From NCBI GenBank assembly GCA_900609035.2, contig UXAT02000053.1, positions 1 to 64,000 on the forward strand: a DNA stretch of 64,000 nucleotides, written 5' to 3'. The translations under genes and the position numbers were made by a program. The notes below the pieces were generated by a model. The model was not told where the DNA came from, did not search any database, and saw only the letters and a program-made list of their open reading frames with translations. Shown here piece by piece: positions 41,759 through 50,253 of the stretch; the first letter of the stretch is position 1; each line of letters starts with the position of its first letter. The stretch comes from Candidatus Defluviicoccus seviourii. Its GTDB lineage: Bacteria > Pseudomonadota > Alphaproteobacteria > Rhodospirillales > Defluviicoccaceae.

Positions 41759-43212
41759 CGGTTTTCTCCAGAATGGGAGGCAAGCTGAGGCGCAAGGCTG
41801 TCGGCGACACGGAGCGCCCAGGCGTAGATCGTGAGCGCGGGATTGACCCGGCTGGAGCGCGGCAGAATGCTGCCGTCGACGACATAGAGGCCGTCCATGC
41901 CGTGCACCTTGCCGAAGGCGTCGACCACCGAGGTTGCGGGGTCATTGCCGGCGATCAGCGTGCCGCAGGCGTGCGCCGTGCCGGAAAGCGGGATCGGCTT
42001 GACGATCGGGATCATCCCCACCCGCAAGAGATCGCGGCAGAACGCGCGCACGAAATGGCGATGTTCATCGCGCGCCGGCGCAATGCGGTCGCGGTCATAG
42101 TCGAGCTGCGGGCTTGCAAAGCCGTTTGCCGCACTCACCCGGTTATCGGGATGCGATCCGTCCTCGGTCTGCAGGAAGAAGCCGTAGGCACGGTTGCCGA
42201 CCAGATCCGCAACCCAGCGCGGCATGAAAGCGGGCAGCTCGGTGGCGACGATCTCACCGTCAGTGGCACCCAGCGGCTGCACGCTCGAATGCGCAAAGGC
42301 TTCGCTCGTCATCACCACCGTCTTGCGCAGGCGGTCGGTCTTGCGCCGCGGCGACCAGCCAACCACCGCCGTCAACAGATGGCTCTTGTAGTTGCGGCCA
42401 ACCGATTGCGCCGCCGGCAGGACCGTATCCAAGCCGGTTGCATGCAGATGGTGCTCAAGGAGCCGCGGTGAGGACAGGGCACCGGCGGCAAGCAGGACCG
42501 TTTTGGCGGTGAAGCGTGATCCGTCGGCGGTGACGACGCCGGTGACGCGCTCCGGGGCTCCCTCTGCCGTGATGAGGTCCACGACCTCGGCGTTCGTTTC
42601 GATACGGATGCCGGGGCGGTTGCGCAGCGGATCCAACAACCTGACTTCGGCGTCCGATTTCAGGCCGCGCGGGGAAGCGAAGCCATCGAACCGCACGGCT
42701 TCCTCCGGATGTTCGAGGATGTCGGCGGCGAGACCGAGTGGCATCGGCTCGACCTGCCAGCCATGCGCGACCCGTTCGAGCGCGGCTGCGATGCGCTGCG
42801 TATCGGGCTCAACGGCGAAGCGGCGCACGCCCAGAAGCTCTTCGGCCTGTTCGTAGTAGGGCGCCAACGCGTCGTACGAGAACGGCCAGCCGCGGCACTG
42901 ATGCGCCGGATCGTCGGCGAACTCATGGCTGCCAAAGCGTAAGAGCGCGGCGCCGTACCACTTTGTCTTGCCGCCGAGGTTGTAATACTCCTGCGGCACG
43001 AAGGGGGCGCCGTCGCCGTCCCGCCACGGGGCGTGGTTCTTGAAACGGCCCTCGCTGAGGACGATGCCGGCATCGAGCGTGCTGCCGTCGTGCGGCAGTG
43101 GCGCGCCCTTCTCCAGCACCAGCACGCGGCAGCCGCTTGTCGCCAGCCGATACGCAGCGGCACCGCCGCCCGCGCCCGAGCCGACAATGATCGCGTCGAA
43201 ATCGTCGTCCAT
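41755..43212 (-). CDS. GMC-family FAD oxidoreductase
   Basis: 485 residues. FAD-binding start DAIIVGSGAGGGAAAYRLATSG, then LGGKTKWYGAALLRF near residue 80, and the C-terminal active region LSGTAHACGTLIAGNDPATSVVD with His before GLYVVDGSILPRSSRVNPALTI. It matches glucose-methanol-choline and related short GMC dehydrogenases. It probably oxidises a sugar alcohol or glycoside, passing electrons to quinone. Operon order: SDR, cyclase, GMC, GH63, MFS. Confidence 0.9.
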   Translation of the reverse strand: MDDDFDAIIVGSGAGGGAAAYRLATSGCRVLVLEKGAPLPHDGSTLDAGIVLSEGRFKNHAPWRDGDGAPFVPQEYYNLGGKTKWYGAALLRFGSHEFADDPAHQCRGWPFSYDALAPYYEQAEELLGVRRFAVEPDTQRIAAALERVAHGWQVEPMPLGLAADILEHPEEAVRFDGFASPRGLKSDAEVRLLDPLRNRPGIRIETNAEVVDLITAEGAPERVTGVVTADGSRFTAKTVLLAAGALSSPRLLEHHLHATGLDTVLPAAQSVGRNYKSHLLTAVVGWSPRRKTDRLRKTVVMTSEAFAHSSVQPLGATDGEIVATELPAFMPRWVADLVGNRAYGFFLQTEDGSHPDNRVSAANGFASPQLDYDRDRIAPARDEHRHFVRAFCRDLLRVGMIPIVKPIPLSGTAHACGTLIAGNDPATSVVDAFGKVHGMDGLYVVDGSILPRSSRVNPALTIYAWALRVADSLAPQLASHSGENR

Positions 43213-43229
43213 TGTCTCCTCCGCAACCT

Positions 43230-44252
43230 TCAGTACACAGCCACTGGTGCAACGACTGCGGCCGTCGAGCCGCGCGTCCGGCCGTGCGTGTTGACGAACA
43301 GGAATTCCGAGATGCCGCGCTCGATCAGCCGCTCGGTGGCGAGGTTCTCGAAGCCGAACAGCCCCATCTTGACGTACATCGTCTGCGGGACGACGAAGGG
43401 GCGGGCCGGGTCCTCGCCCGGAACCGGGCCGATGCTCCAGCTATCCGTGCCGAGTGCGGCAATGCGCTTGGCGTGCAGCCACTCGATGAGCGCCAGACCA
43501 GGTCCCGGTTCGCCCGACAGGAAGAGTGCGTTGTCCTTGCCCCAGAGGCTGCCCCAGCCGGTGTGGAGCAGCACGATATCGCCTTCAGCAATCGTGATGC
43601 CCTGGCGGGCGAGGGCACGCTCGACGTCGGCCACACCGATCACCGTGCCCTTGTCGAGGCGTTCCACGCCGTTCAATCCGGCGAGATCGACCACAACGCC
43701 GCGGCCGACGACCGGCGGGACGGATTCGATCCCGAACCGGTTGAGGCCCCAGTCCTCGATCACGTCGCGGGTCTTCCAGCCGTTATAGAAGCGATCGCCA
43801 ATCTGCAGGTGGCCGATCGAGTCGAGCTGGGTGCCGACCTGGAAGGTGCCGACCTGGATCTCGGTGATCCAGTTGATTTCGTTGAGCCCCCAGCCGCGAC
43901 CGTGCGCATCGGCACGGCGCAGGTTGGTGATCAGCGACGCGAGATCGACGCTCTGATGCCAGTAGCGGCCGGGGAAGACTGGTGTGTCCTTGTCGAGCAC
44001 GCGGCCGAGGTCGATGCGCTCGCCCTGGCGGACGAGCCGCACCGCCTCGACAACGCGGGCCGGTGTGAGCTCGTTCAGCGTGCCGATCTCATCGTCGGCC
44101 CCGTAACGGCTGGGCCACCACGGGGCGACGCCGTCAGGCAGGCCGGCACGGTCGGCGCGGGAGTCGGAAGCGGCGCTCCCTCCCCCTTCGCCGGACCAGG
44201 CCGGGCTTGCGGCCGAGGCCGCAAGCGCCAGTGCGAGCAGGACCCGCCGCAT
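43230..44252 (-). CDS. Secreted cyclase-family hydrolase (kynurenine formamidase-like)
   Basis: 340 residues with a signal peptide (LLALALAASAASPAWSG). PSRYGADDEIGTLNELTPARV and FQVGTQLDSIGHLQIG match the cyclase family, in which the motif HxGTHxD becomes GTQxDSxGH in this group. The C-terminal part ends FLFVNTHGRTRGS. It lies between a GMC dehydrogenase and an SDR. Members hydrolyse small amides or lactones; a sugar lactone would fit these neighbours but is inference. Confidence 0.85.
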   Translation of the reverse strand: MRRVLLALALAASAASPAWSGEGGGSAASDSRADRAGLPDGVAPWWPSRYGADDEIGTLNELTPARVVEAVRLVRQGERIDLGRVLDKDTPVFPGRYWHQSVDLASLITNLRRADAHGRGWGLNEINWITEIQVGTFQVGTQLDSIGHLQIGDRFYNGWKTRDVIEDWGLNRFGIESVPPVVGRGVVVDLAGLNGVERLDKGTVIGVADVERALARQGITIAEGDIVLLHTGWGSLWGKDNALFLSGEPGPGLALIEWLHAKRIAALGTDSWSIGPVPGEDPARPFVVPQTMYVKMGLFGFENLATERLIERGISEFLFVNTHGRTRGSTAAVVAPVAVY

Positions 44253-44256
44253 CGGC

Positions 44257-45126
44257 CTAGCCTCCCGTCTCGAAGCCGGGGTAGAGCGTCATCCCGCCAT
44301 CGACGTACATGCTGGCGCCGGTGATGTAGTCGGATTCGTCGGAAGCCAGCCACACGGCGGCGCGCGCGATGTCATCGACCTCGCCGATGCGCTTGTACGG
44401 CACGAGGCGCATCAGATCGGAGTAGGCCTCGGGCGTGCTCCACGCCTCGACATTGATCGGCGTCCGCACCGCACCCGGACAGATCGAGTTGACGCGGACG
44501 CGATAGGGCGCGACCTCCTGGGCGATGCTCTTCATCATCATCGCCACCCCGCCCTTGGAGGCCGCGTAGTTGACGTGACCGGCCCAGGGGATGATGTCGT
44601 GGACGGACGAGACGCAGATGATCTTGCCGGCAGCGCATGACACCGACGGCACGACGCCGCGGCGGCGGAACTCGCGCACCGCCTCCCGTGCGCACAGGAA
44701 CTGGCCGGTGAGGTTGACGGAGAGCACCAGGTTCCACTGCGCCAGCGTCATCTCGTGGAAGGCCGCGTCCTTCTGCAGGCCAGCGTTGTTGATGAGGATG
44801 TCGATCGTGCCGAACTCCTCGAACATCCGCGCGAACATGCCGCGGACATGGTCCTCGTTCGAAACGTCGGCACGGTGGGCGTAGGCGTTGGCACCGCACC
44901 GCTTGACCTCGGCGACGATCGCCTCAGCCTCGGCCTCGTCCTTGATGTAGTTGACGACGACATCGGCGCCGGCGTGTCCGAGGCCGATCGCGATGCCCTT
45001 GCCGATGCCGGAGCTGGCACCGGTGACCAGCGCCTTCTGCCCTTTCAGCTTTTGCTCAATCGGGCAGAACGGCATGACCACCGGCGGCAGCGTCTCGTCG
45101 TGCACCGGCGGAAACGGCGTATCCAT
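44257..45126 (-). CDS. SDR-family sugar/alcohol dehydrogenase
   Basis: 289 residues from ATG 45126 with GGAGGA upstream. Rossmann motif ALVTGASSGIGKGIAIG, NNAG (NINNAGLQKD-type ILINNAGLQKD), catalytic S-x12-YAASK (SSVHDIIPWAGHVNYAASKGG) and the C-terminal YITGASMYVDGGM are all present. It resembles glucose 1-dehydrogenases (MDTPFPPVH... type N-terminus). First gene of the operon with the cyclase, GMC, GH63 and MFS genes. NAD(P)-linked; the substrate is likely a sugar. Confidence 0.9.
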   Translation of the reverse strand: MDTPFPPVHDETLPPVVMPFCPIEQKLKGQKALVTGASSGIGKGIAIGLGHAGADVVVNYIKDEAEAEAIVAEVKRCGANAYAHRADVSNEDHVRGMFARMFEEFGTIDILINNAGLQKDAAFHEMTLAQWNLVLSVNLTGQFLCAREAVREFRRRGVVPSVSCAAGKIICVSSVHDIIPWAGHVNYAASKGGVAMMMKSIAQEVAPYRVRVNSICPGAVRTPINVEAWSTPEAYSDLMRLVPYKRIGEVDDIARAAVWLASDESDYITGASMYVDGGMTLYPGFETGG

Positions 45127-45476
45127 GATGGCATTCCTCCGCGGGTTGTTCGGTTGACGGCGGCCCTGATCGGCCTCGACCGCTACGACACTCATTCTCA
45201 ACAAGCTGGCCGTCAGAGGGAAATAGCGACTCGCTCTCATGTTCATGACGGCAAGCTATCGTCGCGACTGAGCGGGGTTATGGGCGGCTGGCGCGAACAT
45301 AGCGCTCGCCTATCGAAGCCATAGGCGATCTGCATTTCACTCTCAGACGCGTTTGCGGGAATGTGATAGCGCGCTTGAGGCGGTGATCGCGGGAACAACA
45401 GACCCCACCCACCAGCTCCTTAAGTGCAACGAGAGTGAACCGTTTCCTTGTCAACACTTCAGTGGGAGATCGAAAG
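45127..45476. other. Intergenic region between divergent SDR and bufferin operons
   Basis: 350 bases with no convincing gene. It contains a perfect inverted repeat, TCGCCTAT (45,306-45,313) and ATAGGCGA (45,321-45,328), separated by seven bases. It may be an operator for either divergent operon. Promoter boxes were not clear. Confidence 0.5.
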
Positions 45477-45740
45477 ATGAAGAAGACGACTTTGGCACTG
45501 GCTTCAGCCCTCGTCGGTACCGTTGCCGTTTCCGCGGCTGCCCTCGCCGGCCCCGCCGAGCAGCCCACCTACAAGTTCGAGAAGTGCTTCGGCGTCGTGA
45601 AGGCCGGCATGAACGACTGCCAGACGGCGGGCAGCTCGTGCGCCGGTACCGCCAAGCGCGACGCACAGCCGGACTCGTGGGTCTACGTTCCGGCCGGCAC
45701 CTGCGACAAGCTGGTCGGTGGCTCGACGACCAAGAAGTAG
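45477..45740 (+). CDS. bufA1: Bufferin precursor (BufA1-type, DUF2282)
   Basis: 87 residues from ATG 45477 (GGGAG upstream), with a signal peptide (MKKTTLALASALVGTVAVSA...ALAG). The core contains KFEKCFGVVKAGMNDCQTAG and SSCAGTAKRD, then GTCDKL, with four cysteines (37, 48, 55, 76). This is the bufferin arrangement. Bufferins are modified on Cys by the BufB iron oxidase and sequester copper in the periplasm. It is followed by bufB and bufC in the same orientation. A longer start at 45435 is in frame but lacks the signal at its N-terminus. Confidence 0.88.
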   Translation: MKKTTLALASALVGTVAVSAAALAGPAEQPTYKFEKCFGVVKAGMNDCQTAGSSCAGTAKRDAQPDSWVYVPAGTCDKLVGGSTTKK

Positions 45741-45779
45741 CCCAGCAATAAGGCACCACCTCCGGCGGGAGCGACGATC

Positions 45780-46649
45780 ATGTCCACCCTACCTTCCTCC
45801 ACAGAGCGCCAGACGGCGGGCATCGGCCTCCGTTGCCCACACTTCGAGGAGATCGTCGCGACCCGACCGGCGGTCGGTTTTCTGGAGATCCACGCCGAAA
45901 ACTATATGGGCGGCGGCCGGATGCCGGCGCGCCTCGAGGTCGCGCGTCGTCATTGGCCGATCAGCGTGCACGGCGTGGGGATGTCACTTGGCAGTGCCGA
46001 GGGCATCAACGACCGTCACCTCGAACGGCTGGCACGACTGGTCGAGCGCATCGAGCCGGACTGGGTCTCGGAGCATCTCGCCTGGTCGGTCGTCGACGGG
46101 ATGTACCTCAACGATCTCTTGCCGCTCCCCTACAGCGAGGAGAGCCTCGCCGTGGTCGCGGCCAACATTGCCCAAGTCCAGGACCGTCTGCGGCGCCGGC
46201 TTCTGATCGAGAATCCGTCCGCCTACCTTCGTTTCGCACAATCGACACTGAGCGAAGTCGAATTCCTCAATGAGCTGGTTCGGCGAACCGGCTGCGGCCT
46301 GTTGTTTGATGTCAATAACGTGTTCGTCAACTGCCGCAATTTTGGCGGCGATCCCCTGGCGTGGATCGAAGGCCTGCCAGCGGATGCCGTGCATGAGCTT
46401 CACCTTGCCGGACACGCCGTCAACGATGCCGACGGCGTGACGATCCTCATCGATGATCACGGCAGCCAGGTTTCGGCCGCCGTGTGGGAACTCTATGAGC
46501 GGGCCGTCGCCCGCTTCCCCACTGCCGCCACCCTGATCGAGTGGGACAGCAATCTGCCGCCGCTGCCGGTCCTGGTGGCGGAAGCGCAAGAGGCCGATCG
46601 CCGCTGGCGGTCCGTGCACAAGGAGGTGGGCTATGCTGCCGCTGCGTGA
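45780..46649 (+). CDS. bufB: DUF692 / MNIO-family maturation oxidase BufB
   Basis: 289 residues. The family blocks are present: GIGLRCPHFEEIV, FLEIHAENYMGGG (E36, H38, E40), PISVHGVGMSLGS with H65 region, and WVSEHLAWS. Further metal ligands lie in HELHLAGHAV near residue 205 and IEWDSNLPPL near 255. These iron-dependent oxidases turn precursor cysteines into heterocycles. The gene follows bufA1 by 39 bases and overlaps bufC by 17. Expected to act in the cytoplasm with BufC on BufA1. Confidence 0.92.
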   Translation: MSTLPSSTERQTAGIGLRCPHFEEIVATRPAVGFLEIHAENYMGGGRMPARLEVARRHWPISVHGVGMSLGSAEGINDRHLERLARLVERIEPDWVSEHLAWSVVDGMYLNDLLPLPYSEESLAVVAANIAQVQDRLRRRLLIENPSAYLRFAQSTLSEVEFLNELVRRTGCGLLFDVNNVFVNCRNFGGDPLAWIEGLPADAVHELHLAGHAVNDADGVTILIDDHGSQVSAAVWELYERAVARFPTAATLIEWDSNLPPLPVLVAEAQEADRRWRSVHKEVGYAAAA

Positions 46650-47421
46650 ACTACAGAGCCGTTTCGCCGCCGTTGCAGCCGGAAGGCTGCTCGCGGAGCA
46701 GGCCTTCGCCGACAGCGGCTGCGTTGTCGAGGATGCGCCGGGAGCGGCGGCACGGCTTGCGATCCATGTCCATCACTTCCGCCTGACGCTCATCGAAGCC
46801 TTGGGCGCCACCTTCCCCGTCGTCCGCCGGCTGGTGGGAGACGCCTTCTTTACCGCAGCCGCGCGCCGCTATGTCCTCAGCCAGCCGCCGCAGCGGCCGT
46901 GCCTGTTCGAATACGGCGACGGCTTTCCGGCGTTCCTTGCAAGCCTGCCGGAAGCGGGTTCGCTCGGCTATCTCACCGACCTGGCGCGGCTGGAGTGGGC
47001 GATCAACCGTGCCCACCATGCCGACGATGTGCCGTCACTCGATGCAGCAGCGGCGGCAGCGCAGATCGAAGCGCCCTCTTGCGATCTGTTCATCGGCCTC
47101 GATCCATCCTGCCGTCTGGTCAAGTCGGCATGGCCGGTCGACCGGATCTGGCAGGTTCACCAGCAAGGCGATGACGAAATCGCGCCGGTCGATCTTGAGG
47201 CCGGCGGCGTCCAACTGTTCATCCACCGCCAGGACGGGGAAGTCGGCTGGCTCAAGCTCGATGCCGCCGCATTTGCCTTCATCGGCAGCCTGCTTGCCGA
47301 CGGTCGACTCGGCAAGGCAAACGCGCTCGCCCGCGCGATTGCGCCTTCGTTCAACGCACCCGCCCTCCTGGAGTCGCTGTTCGAAGGCGGTGTCGTCGCC
47401 TCGGTTACTGCAATCAACTGA
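46633..47421 (+). CDS. bufC: HvfC/BufC-type partner protein (DUF2063)
   Basis: 262 residues from ATG 46633. It holds the HvfC/BufC N-terminal domain: LRELQSRFAAVAAGRLLAE, then IHVHHFRLTLIEALGATFPVVRRLVGDAFFTAAARRYVL and GYLTDLARLEWAINRAHHA. The C-terminal domain is beta-rich, with LFIHRQDGEVGWLKLDAAAFAF. It binds the BufB enzyme and the precursor leader. Overlap with bufB supports coexpression. Confidence 0.9.
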   Translation: MLPLRELQSRFAAVAAGRLLAEQAFADSGCVVEDAPGAAARLAIHVHHFRLTLIEALGATFPVVRRLVGDAFFTAAARRYVLSQPPQRPCLFEYGDGFPAFLASLPEAGSLGYLTDLARLEWAINRAHHADDVPSLDAAAAAAQIEAPSCDLFIGLDPSCRLVKSAWPVDRIWQVHQQGDDEIAPVDLEAGGVQLFIHRQDGEVGWLKLDAAAFAFIGSLLADGRLGKANALARAIAPSFNAPALLESLFEGGVVASVTAIN

Positions 47422-47438
47422 TCTCGTGAGGAGGTATC

Positions 47439-47915
47439 ATGGCTACCACACTGTCACACCCGCTCCGCAGCGGCAGCCTGACCGGAAGCATCTTCGCCGG
47501 CCGCGCACTGTTAGAGAAGTTCCCGACGTCCATCCTGGCACTCGCATTCCGCCTGGCCGTCGCCGTCGTGTTCTTCCGCTCGGGCCTGACCAAGATCGCG
47601 AGCTGGGATGCAACCGTCGCCCTGTTCGACATGGAATACATGGTGCCGGTCCTGCCGGCGGCGTTTGCGGCTTACCTCGCCACCGCGACCGAGCTCGGTG
47701 CCTCGGCTCTGGTGGCATGCGGCCTTTTCACCCGCTTCGCCGCGGCGGCACTGCTGGGCATGACCCTCGTCATCCAGCTGTTCGTCTACCCGGAGAACTG
47801 GCCCGATCACCTGCTGTGGGGATCGATCCTTGCGTACCTCGTGACCCGTGGGCCCGGTGCGCTGTCGATTGATCACCTCATCGCGGGACGGCTGATCGGG
47901 GATCGGCAGTCCTGA
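47439..47915 (+). CDS. DoxX-family membrane protein of the bufferin operon
   Basis: 158 residues, four membrane helices. ALAFRLAVAVVFFRSGLTKIASWDATVALF is the DoxX start; ATATELGASALVACGLFTRFAAAALLGM and GPGALSIDHLIAGRLIG follow. DoxX genes are regular members of bufferin operons. RBS GAGGAGG lies before ATG. Its closing block is very close to the first DoxX unit in the 51,345 fusion protein (LSLDHLIA). Probably linked to quinone or thiol redox. Confidence 0.88.
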   Translation: MATTLSHPLRSGSLTGSIFAGRALLEKFPTSILALAFRLAVAVVFFRSGLTKIASWDATVALFDMEYMVPVLPAAFAAYLATATELGASALVACGLFTRFAAAALLGMTLVIQLFVYPENWPDHLLWGSILAYLVTRGPGALSIDHLIAGRLIGDRQS

Positions 47916-47949
47916 CCCGCGCGCATCGACGTTGCTCCCTCCCACCTGC

Positions 47950-47981
47950 AGCCGGCCTCGGCGGAGGCCGGCTGACCTTTT
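47950..47981 (+). terminator. Rho-independent terminator of bufferin operon
   Basis: AGCCGGCCTC pairs perfectly with GAGGCCGGCT (10 base pairs, 4-base loop GGCG), followed by GACCTTTTC. It sits 35 bases after the DoxX stop and before the next plus-strand gene. Confidence 0.85.
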
Positions 47982-48032
47982 CGCGCCAAATGACACTTGG
48001 CCGAATGAGACCTGAACAACGGATGCGCAAGA

Positions 48033-48722
48033 ATGACGCTCGCAGATACTTTGGCCGAAGCGCGTGCGACGTGGCGGCGCGGTTTCACGCCCGAGCAGGT
48101 TCGGACCATGGACTACGCCGCGCAGTGGCTCGAGCAATCGGGCGTCGAGGGGGGGGCGCTGCGGAGTGGCGAACTGGCGCCTGAGTTCGCGCTCGCCGAC
48201 GCGAACGGGCGGGTGGTGCGGTTGTTCGACCGGCTCGACCGCGGTCCCGTGGTGCTGACGTTCACCTGCGGCCCCTGGTGTCCCTTGTGTGCTGCCGTCC
48301 TGGCGGCGTATGCCCCACTCGATCCACTCATTGCCGCAAGCGGTGCGACGCTGCTCGCCATCTCGCCGATGCTGGCCCAGACGGTTCCGCTAGCGGCCGC
48401 CGACGCATTCGAGGGGCTGACGCGCCTCAGCGATCCCGGCGCCAAAGTCTGCCAGCTGTTCGGCCTGCGCTATCCCGTACCGGGCCCGCTGCAGGCGGTC
48501 TATCGCGCCCGTGGCATTGATCTGATGGGCCGTAACGGCGGACACACCGCGTTCCTGCCGATCCCGGCGAGCTATGTCATCGACCAAAGCGGCATCGCGG
48601 CGGCGGCTTTCGTCTGTCCCGATCACCGCGCTTGCGCAGAACCGGAAGCGATCGTCACGGCGGTCGGCGCCGTCGAGGGGAAACGGGAGGATGACCGCCG
48701 AGCCCTCGGCCACGCGCGCTGA
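48033..48722 (+). CDS. Thioredoxin-fold peroxiredoxin-like (AhpC/TSA) protein
   Basis: 229 residues. The fold core starts LAPEFALADANGRVVRLFD and carries the active segment VVLTFTCGPWCPLCAAVL (three cysteines). Then follow SPMLAQTVPLAAADAFEGLT and the final domain VIDQSGIAAAAFVCPDH with more cysteines. It resembles AhpC/TSA-type proteins. It sits between the bufferin operon and a LysR pair. Likely a thiol peroxidase or redox partner. Orientation is the same as the bufferin genes, but a terminator separates them. Confidence 0.75.
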   Translation: MTLADTLAEARATWRRGFTPEQVRTMDYAAQWLEQSGVEGGALRSGELAPEFALADANGRVVRLFDRLDRGPVVLTFTCGPWCPLCAAVLAAYAPLDPLIAASGATLLAISPMLAQTVPLAAADAFEGLTRLSDPGAKVCQLFGLRYPVPGPLQAVYRARGIDLMGRNGGHTAFLPIPASYVIDQSGIAAAAFVCPDHRACAEPEAIVTAVGAVEGKREDDRRALGHAR

Positions 48723-48744
48723 GGAGGACGCCTCGCCCGGCCGC

Positions 48745-49092
48745 TCAGAGATTGGAGCAGACGACCTGCCGGTTTGCGGACCCCCGCAGCCAGCAGCCGA
48801 CGATGCGACCCGTTTCGTGATCGATGCGCCAGAGCGGCCGGCCGCCGGTCATGAATTCACCCGACCCCGCTGGCGCACCCTCCCCTGTCGCCGCAGTGCT
48901 CTGTTCCGCCGCTGCTGGTTCAGCGATCGCGGGTGGGGTGCCCCGCAGAACGGTAACCCCCGGGGTTGGATCCGTTGCAACCAATTTTGCTTCTGCTCCG
49001 CGAATCACGAATACCTCTGCCGCGCGAGCAGAAGCAATAGAAGCACAACCAACAATAACGCTAAGTAACAAACCCGATGCGATGCGCTTCAT
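48745..49092 (-). CDS. Small secreted protein of unknown function
   Basis: 115 residues from ATG 49092, with a signal peptide (MKRIASGLLLSVIVGCASIASARA). The mature part has two cysteines at the end (VGCWLRGSANRQVVCSNL) and RPLWRIDHETGRIVGC. Between them is a Pro/Ala/Gly-rich stretch. No family was recognised. It is convergent with the thiol peroxidase-like gene (23 bases apart). Confidence 0.6.
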   Translation of the reverse strand: MKRIASGLLLSVIVGCASIASARAAEVFVIRGAEAKLVATDPTPGVTVLRGTPPAIAEPAAAEQSTAATGEGAPAGSGEFMTGGRPLWRIDHETGRIVGCWLRGSANRQVVCSNL

Positions 49093-49307
49093 TGTCGACC
49101 TCCATTTGGGTAGCAAGCCTTCTTATTATTGCGAACGCCTTACCCCTATTATCGACACTGAGCAACTGACCGTCAATTGTTCACGCCGGCATGCCCCCGA
49201 CATGCTGGAACGCTCATGCTGGAATGTTCATGCGGATGGAGGGAAGAGTTGGCGCTTAGCCTCTGGCGACCGCACGACCACGTCATCGTGGCCGTGCCGC
49301 TGACTGG

Positions 49308-50186
49308 CTAGAGTTTTCCCCGCAGGGCCATCGCCGTGCGGACGAAGGCGCCGACCGCCTTGCCGTGCGGCCGGCCGCGCACGGTTACCAGATGAACCGT
49401 GCGAGCGACCTCTGGCTCGATCAGCGGCCGTGTAATCAGGTCCGGGATTGTGACCGCAAACTGCGGGATGAACGTAAAGCCGAGCCCGGCCAGCGCCATC
49501 GCCTGAATCCAGTCATCGCGTTCGCTGCGGTAGGGCCGTAACGGCTCGATCCCGCGCTCCCGGCACATCGCGCGCATATAGTCTCCGAACTCGCAATTGG
49601 CGCGGCTCAAGTAGCGCATCTGATGCAGATCGCTCAGCCGGACGGCGTTCATGGGCTCGAACGGATGGCCTGGCCCGAAGCCGATCACGAACGATTCATG
49701 AAACAGTTCCAATGCATTGAAACGCTCGTCGGGCGGTTCCGGCTGGCCGAAAATGGCAAGGTCGAGTTCACCCTTGGCCAACATGTCGCGCAGCATTTCC
49801 GCGCGGGCGTCGCGGAGCGCGATATCAACGCCCGGATAGCTGCGCTGGAACTCGGCAAAGAGCGGCACCAGCTTTCCGGGGCCGATGGTGCACATGACGC
49901 CGACCATCAGCGGCGCATCCGTCAGCTTGACATACTGCCTGGCCCGCTCGCGCGCCGCTTCGGCCTGCTGGCCGACCTCCTCGAGGTAGGGGCGGACCAT
50001 CTGGCCCAGGTCAGTCAGGTGCGTGTTCTGGCGCTCACGGTGAAACAGCGGGCCGCCGAACTCGGCCTCCAGGTTCTGAATGGCGCGAGTCAAGCTCGGC
50101 TGCGACACGTTGCAGCGCTCGGCGGCGCGGGTGAAATTGAGGAGATCGCAGACGGCAAGGAAGTACTTGACCTGGTACAGCTCCAT
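49308..50186 (-). CDS. LysR-family transcription regulator (first of tandem pair)
   Basis: 292 residues. The HTH is MELYQVKYFLAVCDLLNFTRAAERCNVSQPSLTRAIQNLE, followed by the effector-binding domain with VGVMCTIGPGKLVPLFAEF and GYDIALRDARAEM. It is a near-copy of the next LysR gene upstream (50,254). It lies in the same direction downstream of the DoxX-NDH-2 gene. Resembles regulators of peroxide or aromatic stress; target unknown. Confidence 0.9.
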   Translation of the reverse strand: MELYQVKYFLAVCDLLNFTRAAERCNVSQPSLTRAIQNLEAEFGGPLFHRERQNTHLTDLGQMVRPYLEEVGQQAEAARERARQYVKLTDAPLMVGVMCTIGPGKLVPLFAEFQRSYPGVDIALRDARAEMLRDMLAKGELDLAIFGQPEPPDERFNALELFHESFVIGFGPGHPFEPMNAVRLSDLHQMRYLSRANCEFGDYMRAMCRERGIEPLRPYRSERDDWIQAMALAGLGFTFIPQFAVTIPDLITRPLIEPEVARTVHLVTVRGRPHGKAVGAFVRTAMALRGKL

Positions 50187-50253
50187 CCCCTGGGGTTCCT
50201 TGCGTGTGCGGTGGGTCTGCTGGGCTGCGGTTCAGGACACCATCGGCAACGGT

